Positions 1-9,800 of a stretch of 64,000 nucleotides of DNA are shown here, in pieces. The stretch comes from Avibacterium sp. 20-132 (GTDB lineage Bacteria; Pseudomonadota; Gammaproteobacteria; Enterobacterales; Pasteurellaceae), in the NCBI RefSeq assembly GCF_023611925.1, contig NZ_CP091456.1:124001-188000 (forward strand). Direction: 5' to 3'. A model generated the notes under the pieces. The model searched no databases, was not told the origin of the DNA, and saw only the letters and a program-made list of their open reading frames with translations. The position numbers and the translations under genes are program-made. Positions within the stretch are counted from its first letter, which is position 1, and every line of letters begins with the position of its first letter.

Positions 1-2253
1 CTCACTAATGGCAGCTGATAATTTATCATCTAATTCATCAGTAGATAAGTTTGTAATCCAACCTACTTGTGAAGAGAATGATAATCCTCCTTGTGATGGC
101 ATTGAAATAGGATTCGCTCCACCACCAATAAAAATTTCTCCATTTCTTGTATTAATAATTAGTTTTCCAGAAACCTTATAAAGTGTTCCCTCTATAACTA
201 CATAGTGTGGAGTACCTCTATCAATAACCTCTCTTTTAGCTTTATTCTCTAACTCATCAGCCAAAGATTTTCCTTTTGCCATCTCCGCCATATCATTTAA
301 TTGCTCAGGCGTATAATGGAAAAAATTATTCTCCACCGCCCGTTTCCCAATTTCACCACCTAATGCCGCGGCATTAAGGGTGCTAACCGTGTTAGTCGCT
401 GAGCCGTTTTGTTGGGCTATTAAGCCTGACGCAAGGCTGCCAGCCAAGGCACTTAAGGCGGTAACGGTTTGGCGTTCTTCTGCGCTAAGTTGGTTCGGGT
501 TATCTTTGCCAAGAGCTTTGGTGATGGCTGGCGCGGCAAGTTCACTGGCGGAAGCGGCAACTGCGCCTGTAGCGATATTGCCCTTAGCTGCCGCCGCTTC
601 TACCGCACCCAGCACCGCGTGGGCAAGGGTGTTAGTCAGCACGTTCACCTCGCCATTGCTGTCTGTAGTGAGTTCCTTAATTTTTTCATTTAAAGTCGGC
701 GAGGCAAGGGTCGTGGCAATCTGTGCGCCGCTTTGTCCTGCCAATATCCCCCCTGCAATAGTAGTGAGGTTATCAAGGTTGCGTTTGTATTCGCCTTTCT
801 CACTCCACTTTTCTTGTCTTTCTAACGTATTAGCAAGTGCGGTGGTTTTTTCTGCAATTTTTTGTTTATCTTGCGTTGCCTGTGGTTTGCTTTGCGCTTG
901 CGCTAACTCTTGTTGCAAGCGGTCAGCTTCCAGCTGTGCGGCTTTCGCTTGATTGGCGGCATAAGTGGAGGATGCCGATTGCAACTGGCTTACTGCTTCT
1001 CTCACGACTTTTTGCTCTTTTAGCTGGGCTTGAGTATCCCTTGGTTTTTCCACGTGTGGATTGGCATTATCAAGTGCGGTGCTAAAATGCAAGGTTTTTG
1101 CCAACGCGGTGGCTGTGCTGTGGATAGGCTGGCTATCTTTATTTAAGGTAATCTTGCCCTCGGTAATGGTTGCCTTGGTGAGGCTGCTGTCACGATGGCT
1201 TTCATACATCGGTATACTTGGATTAAAACCACTTGAATTTTTCTCATCCACCCATCTGAGGTTATCGGCAGTTTGGTTGTTTGCGGGTGTCTCAACCACT
1301 TTACCTGTGCCTTTTTCCTCAAAATGCCCCTCTTGATGACTAAAGCCATAGCTTAATCCGCCACTCATTGCTTGGCTTGAGGAATGGTTTTGAAGATGCT
1401 CGACGGTCAGTTGATTGGTGGCAAGCTCACTGTTATTGGCATTTTGGCTTGCAATCGCACCGCCTTTGAGGTGAACTTGATTTGCCTCAACGTGATAGCC
1501 TCCCTCTTCCGCAAACAATCCCGATTGTTCCGTTACTTGACGATAATGTTCGCTACTACTGTCCGCATTAAAGCCGATATTGGCCCCCCACGCATTGCCA
1601 AAGCTGATACTCACACTTAAACCTGCTTGATTGCTTTTACTTTTAAGATGTTGTTCATCTTGCATACTTTCAATCTGTAACTTACCACCCACATTGGCAT
1701 CAATACGGTTGGCTTTCGCCGTTGCCCCTTTGAGTGTCAGGTCATTTTGGTTATTAAAGGTTATCTGCGCACTGTCTAAATGGCTGTTGTGGTAAGTGGT
1801 ACGTTCCGCATCCATTTTTTGGCTGCCTCCACCCACGGTGGCATATACCCCAACGCCCGTTTGTGGTCCTGCTTGGGCAAACATCCCCACTTCAACACCC
1901 ACATTTTGACCGCGCATTTTTTCTTTGCTGTGGCTTTTACCTGCTTGTAATTGCGTGTCATACGCCGTCAACGTAATATGGCTATCTGCAAGGCGTTTGC
2001 CTTGTTCATCGTGGCTAGTTAAATCACTGTGCTCAAGATGAATATTACCGCGCTTTTGCTCCCCATTGGCAAGCGTTTCCCCTGTGCCTGTAGCCGTCAA
2101 GTCAATCTGTTTGGCGTTAAACACATTACCTTGGCTAATTTGCGCTTGGCGTTCTTGTGATTGACGGCTATGTGCCACGCCCGTGCCTGACTCCACGCGA
2201 ATTAAATACGCCAAACCATCTTGCTGGGTAACCGTTTTCGCAATCTTTATCAT
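1..2253 (-). pseudogene. 5'-truncated FhaB/CdiA-like fragment with alternative C-terminus (partial, runs off window)
   Basis: An open frame runs from an in-frame ATG at 2253 to the window edge with no stop; an in-frame TGA lies a short way upstream of the ATG. From 2244 to about 324 it is nearly identical, without net indels, to the pretoxin-encoding part of the large exoprotein gene at 4445-6365. It therefore lacks the ESPR, signal peptide and TPS domain and cannot be exported by itself. It keeps the VENN motif (codons 325-336), then switches to a wholly different tail that begins FFHYTPEQLNDMAEMAKG and continues past position 1. No convincing ribosome binding site precedes the ATG. In CDI loci such displaced fragments act as silent donors of a new toxin C-terminus by recombination with the full-length gene; that role is inferred here. 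The tail is incomplete, so its activity cannot be judged. Confidence 0.85.
324..2244 (-). repeat. 1.92-kb direct repeat, copy B
   Basis: This segment matches 4445-6365 at a constant offset of 4121 bases over its whole length, with scattered substitutions and no net insertion or deletion. The repeat starts inside the exoprotein's FHA-2-like region and ends at the VENN junction, where the two copies part. The edges are abrupt: at 2244/2245 the copy switches to unrelated A+T-rich sequence. Exact identity was not computed. Confidence 0.9.
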
Positions 2254-2338
2254 TTCTGTGTTTATCTTGAACAATAGAGAAGCTCATAAAATTAAATGCA
2301 ATATTAAATATACACAATAGCAAATATAATGAGCAAAA

Positions 2339-2572
2339 CTAAAGTTTTAAATATTTCTTTGAGCTAGGAAAGTAAGACCAAATAAATATCATTAAACATA
2401 TAAAAAAATAAAAAAAAATGCTAAATAAAATATACCTATCCTGAAAAAAAAACTCTGTTTGATCTATTTGATTAGTCTTACTGTACAACCTTATCCATAC
2501 AGACACCTGAAAACCACAGATTAAATTAAATCCATAAAGAAGAGAACTTATTATTCTTTTTACAAAAGACAT
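2339..2572 (-). CDS. Small two-helix membrane protein, candidate immunity protein (third pair)
   Basis: This 77-residue ORF overlaps the stop of the preceding 217-residue ORF by one base (TAATG), so translation is probably coupled. Two hydrophobic segments can be seen, roughly residues 8-28 and 45-66, with a short polar stretch between and a lysine-rich end. I do not recognise the family, and it is not obviously similar to the two other small membrane ORFs at 3215-3415 and 3640-3855 except in layout. Its position directly after a toxin-like module makes a membrane-located immunity protein the best reading. It is A+T-rich like its neighbours, which suggests acquisition by transfer. Confidence 0.5.
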   Translation of the reverse strand: MSFVKRIISSLLYGFNLICGFQVSVWIRLYSKTNQIDQTEFFFQDRYILFSIFFYFFICLMIFIWSYFPSSKKYLKL

Positions 2573-3225
2573 TACTTCACCTCTTCTTTTTTATTATATT
2601 GATTAATTAACTCTCCAGAAAATATACTTAAAGTCGTTCCTAGAGTTGAACTCTTGATATTATATGGAAGTAATTCATTAGTCAGATTTTCCCCTGTAGT
2701 ACTCTTTAGATAATTATATTGATCACTAAAATATGAATTACTATTAGATAATCTTGAATCAACTACTGTTGACATTGAGCCTAATACAAATGAAGTCCCC
2801 ATTGGGGTATAAATTAAATAAGGTGTGGTTAGACCTGATTTAATAGCTTCTTTATAATTAATTGTACCTGTATTGATATACTGAGCCCCCATATTCGCAC
2901 TCATACCTATCATCGTTCCAGTTACATACTGTTTTGGTGTGATTTTTGAAATACTATCAATACTATTACCAATATTTCTAGTAACCGCATTAGCATAAGG
3001 ATTGTAAGAATGATAAATACCTTCTGAGAGCATTTTATCTATAAAACCAACAGTAGGTTTTTCAAGACGAATTGCAGTTGAAACTATTTTATTCCCTCCT
3101 ACCTTGGTTACCAATTCAACTGTATTTACAACTTTTGGTATGTTAGAAATATATCCTAAAGAAGCCAACTCCAATCCCTCTTTCGTTGATTCTGCTACTC
3201 TCCCATTAAATGATTCACTTTTCAT
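2572..3225 (-). CDS. Orphan FhaB/CdiA C-terminal module (candidate toxin)
   Basis: This 217-residue ORF has no signal peptide and no VENN motif. Its ATG lies inside the last codons of the upstream small ORF (11-base overlap). Its second half resembles the C-terminus of the large exoprotein: both have a glycine/alanine-rich stretch of the form AN-x2-AQ-x-I followed by an acidic/aromatic spot, and both end in a GE-x-I block and a Lys/Glu-rich tail (here KKEEVK, there NKEEK). I infer a displaced C-terminal toxin module of the same family, with the 77-residue membrane protein downstream as its partner. I cannot name an enzymatic fold; the hydrophobic, small-residue-rich composition fits a membrane-acting protein better than a nuclease. 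An inert remnant is the main alternative. Confidence 0.5.
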   Translation of the reverse strand: MKSESFNGRVAESTKEGLELASLGYISNIPKVVNTVELVTKVGGNKIVSTAIRLEKPTVGFIDKMLSEGIYHSYNPYANAVTRNIGNSIDSISKITPKQYVTGTMIGMSANMGAQYINTGTINYKEAIKSGLTTPYLIYTPMGTSFVLGSMSTVVDSRLSNSNSYFSDQYNYLKSTTGENLTNELLPYNIKSSTLGTTLSIFSGELINQYNKKEEVK

Positions 3226-3415
3226 ACCAATTTTTTAAAATCCAATCTGCAATTATTACAACTATTGATACTTTTAAAGCATAAATGTTACTTTCAAAGA
3301 AAGCTTCCCCTATATAATTATAATTAATAGAAGATCTATGTTGAACTAAAAAAGCTAACAACGAAAGATTAGCTAAAGAAAAACAAAGTAAAATAAGAAT
3401 TAATATTCTTTTCAT
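3215..3415 (-). CDS. Small two-helix membrane protein, candidate immunity protein (second pair)
   Basis: This 66-residue ORF starts one base beyond the stop of the preceding short ORF and overlaps the next gene by 11 bases. It has two hydrophobic segments, about residues 4-22 and 45-60. The second half is visibly related to the 71-residue ORF at 3640-3855: both have an aromatic pair, E-[ST], then ALK or SLK, an isoleucine/valine run and a Trp near the end. This similarity suggests two immunity proteins of one family guarding against related C-terminal modules. Function is inferred from context only. Confidence 0.5.
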   Translation of the reverse strand: MKRILILILLCFSLANLSLLAFLVQHRSSINYNYIGEAFFESNIYALKVSIVVIIADWILKNWYEK

Positions 3416-3416
3416 A

Positions 3417-3659
3417 CTATTTACTCTCCTTATGTTCTTTCTTATCTTCGGAGATCAATTTATAGGACATAGGTATTTTTTGTATAATTTCTCCAGTAAG
3501 TGCACTAACTACAGGATTAGAAATCTTAGACCCTACATATGTAGCGCCACTGGGCAATGCTGCATAACTTAACCCATCTCCTCCATTCGCAATCCCTGTC
3601 GCCATACCAACACCAGACAAAGTAAAATTAAATATAATGTTATTTATCTTTCTTATCAT
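3417..3659 (-). CDS. Displaced fragment of an exoprotein C-terminal module
   Basis: This 80-residue ORF repeats the last part of the large exoprotein. After about 15 unrelated residues it carries GVGMATGIANGGDGLS, then a YVGSKI block and a GEIIQKIP block, each nearly identical to the exoprotein tail, and it ends in a Lys/Glu-rich stretch. The start codon lies inside the 3' end of the upstream small ORF (20-base overlap). The N-terminal two thirds of the module are missing, so I read it as the remnant of an older C-terminus left by recombination, still paired with its own small membrane ORF. Whether it is translated is unknown. Confidence 0.6.
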   Translation of the reverse strand: MIRKINNIIFNFTLSGVGMATGIANGGDGLSYAALPSGATYVGSKISNPVVSALTGEIIQKIPMSYKLISEDKKEHKESK

Positions 3660-3855
3660 TCAATTCATAAATATCCCATAACCAAGAAAAGATAATTGCA
3701 ATAACTGAAAATTTCAAAGATAGAATGAGTGTTTCATAATATGCATCTATAACAAAATCTAAATTATCAAATGAATAGTACCTAAAAATATTAACTGTGC
3801 AGCCTATGAATCCAAAACATAAAATAGCTATTATTGTATAAACTGCTTTCTTCAT
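3640..3855 (-). CDS. Small two-helix membrane protein, candidate immunity protein of the full-length exoprotein
   Basis: This 71-residue ORF starts four bases inside the end of the large exoprotein gene (ATGA overlap), the usual place for a cdiI-type immunity gene. Two hydrophobic segments are visible, about residues 4-24 and 43-60, joined by a polar loop rich in Asp and Tyr; a charged tail follows. It is related to the 66-residue ORF two genes downstream. A membrane immunity protein would suit a toxin acting on the inner membrane. No known family is recognised; the assignment rests on position, size, overlap and the repeated pairing in this locus. Confidence 0.6.
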   Translation of the reverse strand: MKKAVYTIIAILCFGFIGCTVNIFRYYSFDNLDFVIDAYYETLILSLKFSVIAIIFSWLWDIYELNDKKDK

Positions 3856-6800
3856 TTTTCCTCCTTATTTTCAATCTTTATAATATTTGGGAGCTTTTGT
3901 ATTGTTTCACCAACCATGATAGATAAAAGAGGATTAGGTATTTTTGATCCCACATATGTTGCTCCACCAGATAAAGCGGCATCACTTAAACCATCACCGC
4001 CATTCGCAATCCCTGTCGCCATACCAACACCAGCGTTAAATCGCATTGCTTCCGAAGTTGTTTTAAACAATGGGGAAGCACTTCCAGAAGCAACAGCCCC
4101 AGCAAATTCATAAAAGTTAAACTCTTGTCCACTGATTTTTTGTGCAGCCAAATTAGCACCTCCACTAATTGCGGCTCGAGATAAAAACGTATATGCCTTT
4201 GTCCCAGCAACTATTTCAGGTGCAAGAAGCATTGGCGCAACTTGTAATACCAATTCCCGACTAATATAAATCGCTTTTCCTGTTTTGCTTAAAACATAGT
4301 AAGTCCCTTCTGCTGTACGATAAATCGCTGGATGTTCTTTTTTAATATATTCTTGAACACCTTGCTCTGTACTTTCTTTGGCTACATTTCCTTCAGCAGC
4401 AGCTTGCAAATCAGCTGGTGGAGTCATTAAAACCTCACCAAAGAAATTATTCTCCACCGCCCGTTTCCCAATTTCACCACCTAATGCAGCGGCATTAAGG
4501 GTGCTAACCGTGTTAGTCGCTGAGCCGTTTTGTTGGGCGGTTAAGCCTGAAGCCAGGCTGCCAGCCAAGGCGCTTAAGGCGGTAACGGTTTGGCGTTCTT
4601 CGGTGCTGAGCTGGTTCGGGTTATCTTTGCCAAAGGCTTTGGTGATGGCTGGCGCGGCAAGTTCACTGGCGGAAGCGGCAACTGCACCAGCGGTGATATT
4701 GCCCTTAGCAGCCGCTGCTTCTACCGCACCCAGCACCGCGTGGGCAAGGGTGTTGGTCAGCACGTTCACCTCGCCATTGCTGTCTGTAGTGAGTTCCTTA
4801 ATTTTTTCATTTAAAGTCGGCGAGGCAAGGGTCGTGGCAATCTGTGCGCCGCTTTGTCCTGCCAATATCCCACCTGCAATAGTGGTGAGGTTATCAAGGT
4901 TGCGTTTGTATTCGCCTTTCTCACTCCACTTTTCTTGTCTTTCTAACGTATTAGCAAGTGCGGTGGTTTTTTCTGCAATTTTTTGTTTATCTTGCGTTGC
5001 CTGCGGTTTGCTTTGCGCTTGCGCTAACTCTTGTTGCAAGCGGTCAGCTTCCAGCTGTGCGGCTTTCGCTTGATTGGCGGCATAAGTGGAGGATGCCGAT
5101 TGCAACTGGCTTACCGCTTCTCTCACAACTTTTTGCTCTTTTAGCTGGGCTTGGGTATCCCTTGGTTTTTCCACGTGTGGATTGGCATTATCAAGTGCGG
5201 TGCTAAAATGCAAGGTTTTTGCCAACGCGGTGGCTGTGCTGTGGATAGGCTGGCTATCTTTATTTAAGGTAATCTTGCCCTCGGTAATGGTTGCCTTGGT
5301 GAGGCTGCTGTCACGATGGCTTTCATACATCGGCATACTTGGGTTAAAACCACTTGAATTTTTCTCGTCCACCCATCTGAGGTTATCGGCAGTTTGGTTG
5401 TTTGCGGGTGTCTCAACCACTTTGCCTGTGCCTTTTTCTTCATAATGCCCCTCTTGATGACTAAAGCCATAGCTTAATCCGCCACTCATTGCTTGGCTTG
5501 AGGAATGGTTTTGAAGATGCTCGACGGTCAGTTGATTAGTCGCAAGCTCACTGTTATTGGCATTTTGGCTTGCAATCGCACCGCCTTTGAGGTGAACTTG
5601 ATTTGCCTCAACGTGATAGCCTCCCTCTTCCGCAAATAATCCCGATTGTTCTGTTACTTGACGATAATGTTCGCTGCCACTGTCCGCATTAAAGCCGATA
5701 TTGCCACCCCACGCATTGCCAAAGCTGATACTCACACTTAAACCAGCTTGATTACTTTTACTTTTAAGGTGTTGTTCATCTTGCATACTTTCAATCTGTA
5801 ACTTACCACCCACATTGGCATCAATACGGTTGGCTTTCGCCGTTGCCCCTTTGAGTGTCAGGTCATTTTGGTTATTAAAGGTTATCTGCGCACTGTCTAA
5901 ATGGCTGTTGTGATACATTGTGCGTTCCGCATCCCTTTTTTGGCTGCCTCCACCCACAGTGGCATATACCCCAACGCCCGTTTGTGGTCCTGCTTGGGCA
6001 AACATCCCCACTTCAACACCCACATTTTGACCGCGCATTTTTTCTTTGCTATGGCTTTTACCTGCTTGTAATTGCGTGTCATACGCCGTCAACGTAATAT
6101 GGCTATCTGCAAGGCGTTTGCCTTGTTCATCGCGGCTAGTTAAATCACTGTGCTCAAGATGAATATTACCGCGCTTTTGCTCCCCATTGGCAAGCGTTTC
6201 CCCTGTGCCTGTAGCCGTCAAGTCAATCTGTTTGGCGTTAAACACATTACCTTGACTAATTTGCGCTTGGCGTTCTTGTGATTGACGGCTATGTGCCACG
6301 CCCGTGCCTGATTCTACGCGAATTAAATAGGCTAAACCGTCTTGCTGGCTAACCGTTTTCGCAATAGTGTCTGCCACCTGATAACCTTGCGCGGCAAGGG
6401 TAACAGCATTGGCGGCATTTACACGGTCTGACGCATTTTTATTTTTCACCGTGCGCTCCACGGTTTGGATTAAATCAATAATCGGCGATTTAACACGGGT
6501 AAATTGTCCGATTTTTAAATCACTTTGACTTTGAGATTGATTGTCGGTATTTAACGCGGCATCCGCATAAATGTTTTGGGCAGTGATTCGTAGCTTATCT
6601 TTAGCTAGCACCGCACTGCTGGTTTGGTGATAATCCTTACCTGCGTCAATCTCAACATTGCCTTGCAAACTCAGGATACGGCTGCCTGTGTGCGTGGTAT
6701 TGTCGCCTGCTTGATTATGCCGTTCACGGTGATAACCAAAAAATCGCTCTGTATCCGAGGTGGCGACTTCACCAACTGAATGGCTCATTGCTTTTTGGCT

Positions 6801-9800
6801 TTGGTTATAAAGGGTTTTCGCCGTATCTAATACCACATTGCCTTTGGCTGTAAGGTGGGTATTGCCCTCATTAATCAGCGTTAAGCCTTTGCCTGTAATA
6901 TCGCCACCTTGCGCAATAACACGGGTCTCTGCCCCTGTGGTTATTAACGTCCCTCGCTCTTCTCGGCGGGTTTGATTGCCATCTTCATGGCTAACGCCCA
7001 TCCCAGCAATATATTTATTTAAGCCATTTAACTCAAAGCCTTTCGCACGCTTTTCTGCATTTTGCGAATAAATGTCTGTTGCCACATCAAAATTCACTGA
7101 ACCACTGGCAATAAATTCCGCTCCTTTTTCTGCATTAATTTGACTGCCTTGCGTGGTGATATCCCCTGCGCTCGCAATAACCTGCAACTTGCCTTCTGTA
7201 TTAATGGACGCGCTTTTCGCTAATTTTTGATACGTATTTTTATATGCCTCATTTTGTTGATGTTTGAGATAAGGGCTTACACCACGCCCCACCATTTCAG
7301 CGGTGTCTGTAATGGATTCGGCGCGAGAAATCTCATCACCAACAAAGGTATCTGCCATACCAGAATCTTTACGGCTTTGGTATTTATTACGCCCCACGGT
7401 TAATGGGTCATAAACCATATTAATCCCCACACCTGACATTTTACGAACGTATTCTGATTCACCATAATGCTGCTCATCTGCCGCATTAAGCGCCACTTGT
7501 TTGGATTGTAGGTGAGTGTCTTTACCGCTTTGAATTTCTACCGCCGTGGCAGTCAAATGTTCCCCTGCATTAAGTATCACATCACCTTGTTGAGTTTTAA
7601 TACTTGCCCCTTTTACTGTTTCATCATAGCTCGTATTCTGCTGACGCACTTTTTCTTTGTGGTAGCCCACCGCCGCAATGCCTCCCTCAAGGCTGCTTGT
7701 AATGCCTGATTTTTTGTGTTTTTCCCATTGGGTATGGGCATAAGTATCTGTAACGGCATTTGCATTCAGTTCATTACCAGCACGGGCAATGACAGATTGA
7801 TCAGCATTTATTTGTGTACCTTCAAATGCTATATCGTGATTGGCACTTAGCTCAATTTGTCCAGCTGTTAAATGCGTAACTTTGTGTGTATTTGCGAGAC
7901 GATGGGAATAATTCTCAGAAGCTCTTGACGACAAAACACCTCGCCGCTGAACTTTATGATATTCCTCAACTTCTCGTGCTGTGCCTACACTGCTTAGCAC
8001 AATGTTATTTTCTGCCAATGCCATAAGCTTTGCCTCGCTTTCTAGCTTAGCACCTTCTGCGGTAATATCTCGCCCACTTAACAATACATTTCCTTTGCCT
8101 TTTATCGTGCTTACCACAGCATCTTGCACTTTTTCATTACGGTAATGATTGCCTTTGCCCATTTTTTCTTCAAAACCAACAGAAAGTGCGGTCAAATTTA
8201 GTCCATTTTTTGCCTTAACAATCGTATTACCTTGTCCCTCATTAATAATATCTGCCCCTTGACTCAAGATATTATTGGCATTTAAGTGCAATACCCCTTC
8301 TTTGTCTTTGACATAAAGTAAGGCTTTGCGAGCGAGGGTAGTTTCATTGCGTTTGAAATGAGATAGCCCCACTTCTGTGGTATGGGCAGTGCTTTGGTGG
8401 GTAAAATCCCCGCCTACATCAATGAATAGCCCTTGTTCGGCTTCGACTTTCCCACCAATATTCTCAACATTACCGGTGGTTTTAATGCCAACTTTTCCTC
8501 CTAGGATATTTCCTTCGTTGCGTAATGTGTCTGTGTTTAACAAGGCGATTTTTCGCCCTGCAATCGTACCAAGGTTGTTTAAATGTGAAGTGCGTAAATC
8601 AACCACATTCGCAGAGATTAATGCCCCCTCACCATTTAAATCACCTTTTTTCGCCACCACGTAAACGCGTGGTGCAATCACATCAACCTTTTTACCGCTT
8701 GGTAAGGTGACGGTTTGCGGTTCAAACCAAACAATATCCGAGGTGAGTGCAGCCACTTGATCGGCACTCAAGGCAATACCCGGGGTTAAATTAAATTGCT
8801 TAGCAAAAGAAATCCCTTTATCCATCAAGGCTTTATATTGATTTTCAAGATCTTGCTGATTATCCAAGAACATTCGTCCTGTAAGTTGGTTAATTTGATC
8901 TCGAACCATACGCTGTTCATAATAACCATCACCTAAGCGTTTCAAGATATTTTGCGGTTCACTGCGTAGAGCATTGAACATATAATCTGAGCTAAGCCAT
9001 TTTTTGCGATTGGTAAATTGCGGATCGGTTTCAATTAATACCTTTTGTCCCTCTGGATTGATCCGATAAAGGCTTGAGGTTGGCAAACTGGTGTTAGCTT
9101 GAATGTGCCTAATTTCATTCTCATTTTGTTGCAGCAAGCTATGATCAGCGGCATTACCCACTTGTTGATGAGAAGTAAGTGCGACATTATTTAATGTGAC
9201 ATTGGCATTTTCTGCTTCTGGGATGAATGTGGTATGAGATTCCACGCTAGCTTGATTTAATGCCAGTGGGGTTTCTGTACGTCTCATATGGTCATAACGT
9301 CCCGTCCATTCTCGCTGATGATAGCGTCTAAATCCACCACGCCAACGAGAGTATGTCCATTCTTGATTGCCAATATCATCAATTTGGGTAATCCCAATTT
9401 CTTCAATATTGTTAATTGGGTTGGTGGTATCATTAGTGGTTTTAATGACTCCCGCTGCGATGATTTGACTACGATTATTTTCAACCTCACCGGAAAAACC
9501 AATATCGCCCCCACTGAGAATTTTTCCTGGGTGAGTTTCTTTCACTTTAGTTTGGCGTTCAATGCGTCGTGTTACATAAACATCCCAGAAATCTGCAAAC
9601 TCTCGTCCAAGTAAACTTGCGTTATGTTTTTGGATTGCTGTATCAAGTTGTTCAAATTTTTCCGCATTCGCATTAACCCAATCAAGATAAGGTTTCATCT
9701 CGGCAGAATAAGCAATAAGCTTGGCTTCATATTCCGCCATCGCTTTACGGTATTCCACCATTTTTTCTTCATATTCTTTGAGTTCCTGCTCATACCTATT

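Noticed and set aside
380..1620. Several plus-strand open frames opposite the truncated exoprotein copy
   Set aside because: They are antisense shadows of a long coding frame: the same frames recur opposite the second copy at 4378-5445, and their products have no recognisable domains.
9474..9485. A second VENN tetrapeptide in the exoprotein (about residues 1220-1223)
   Set aside because: It lies in the middle of the repeat region, not after an Ala-rich pretoxin domain, and is not a point of divergence between copies; it looks accidental.
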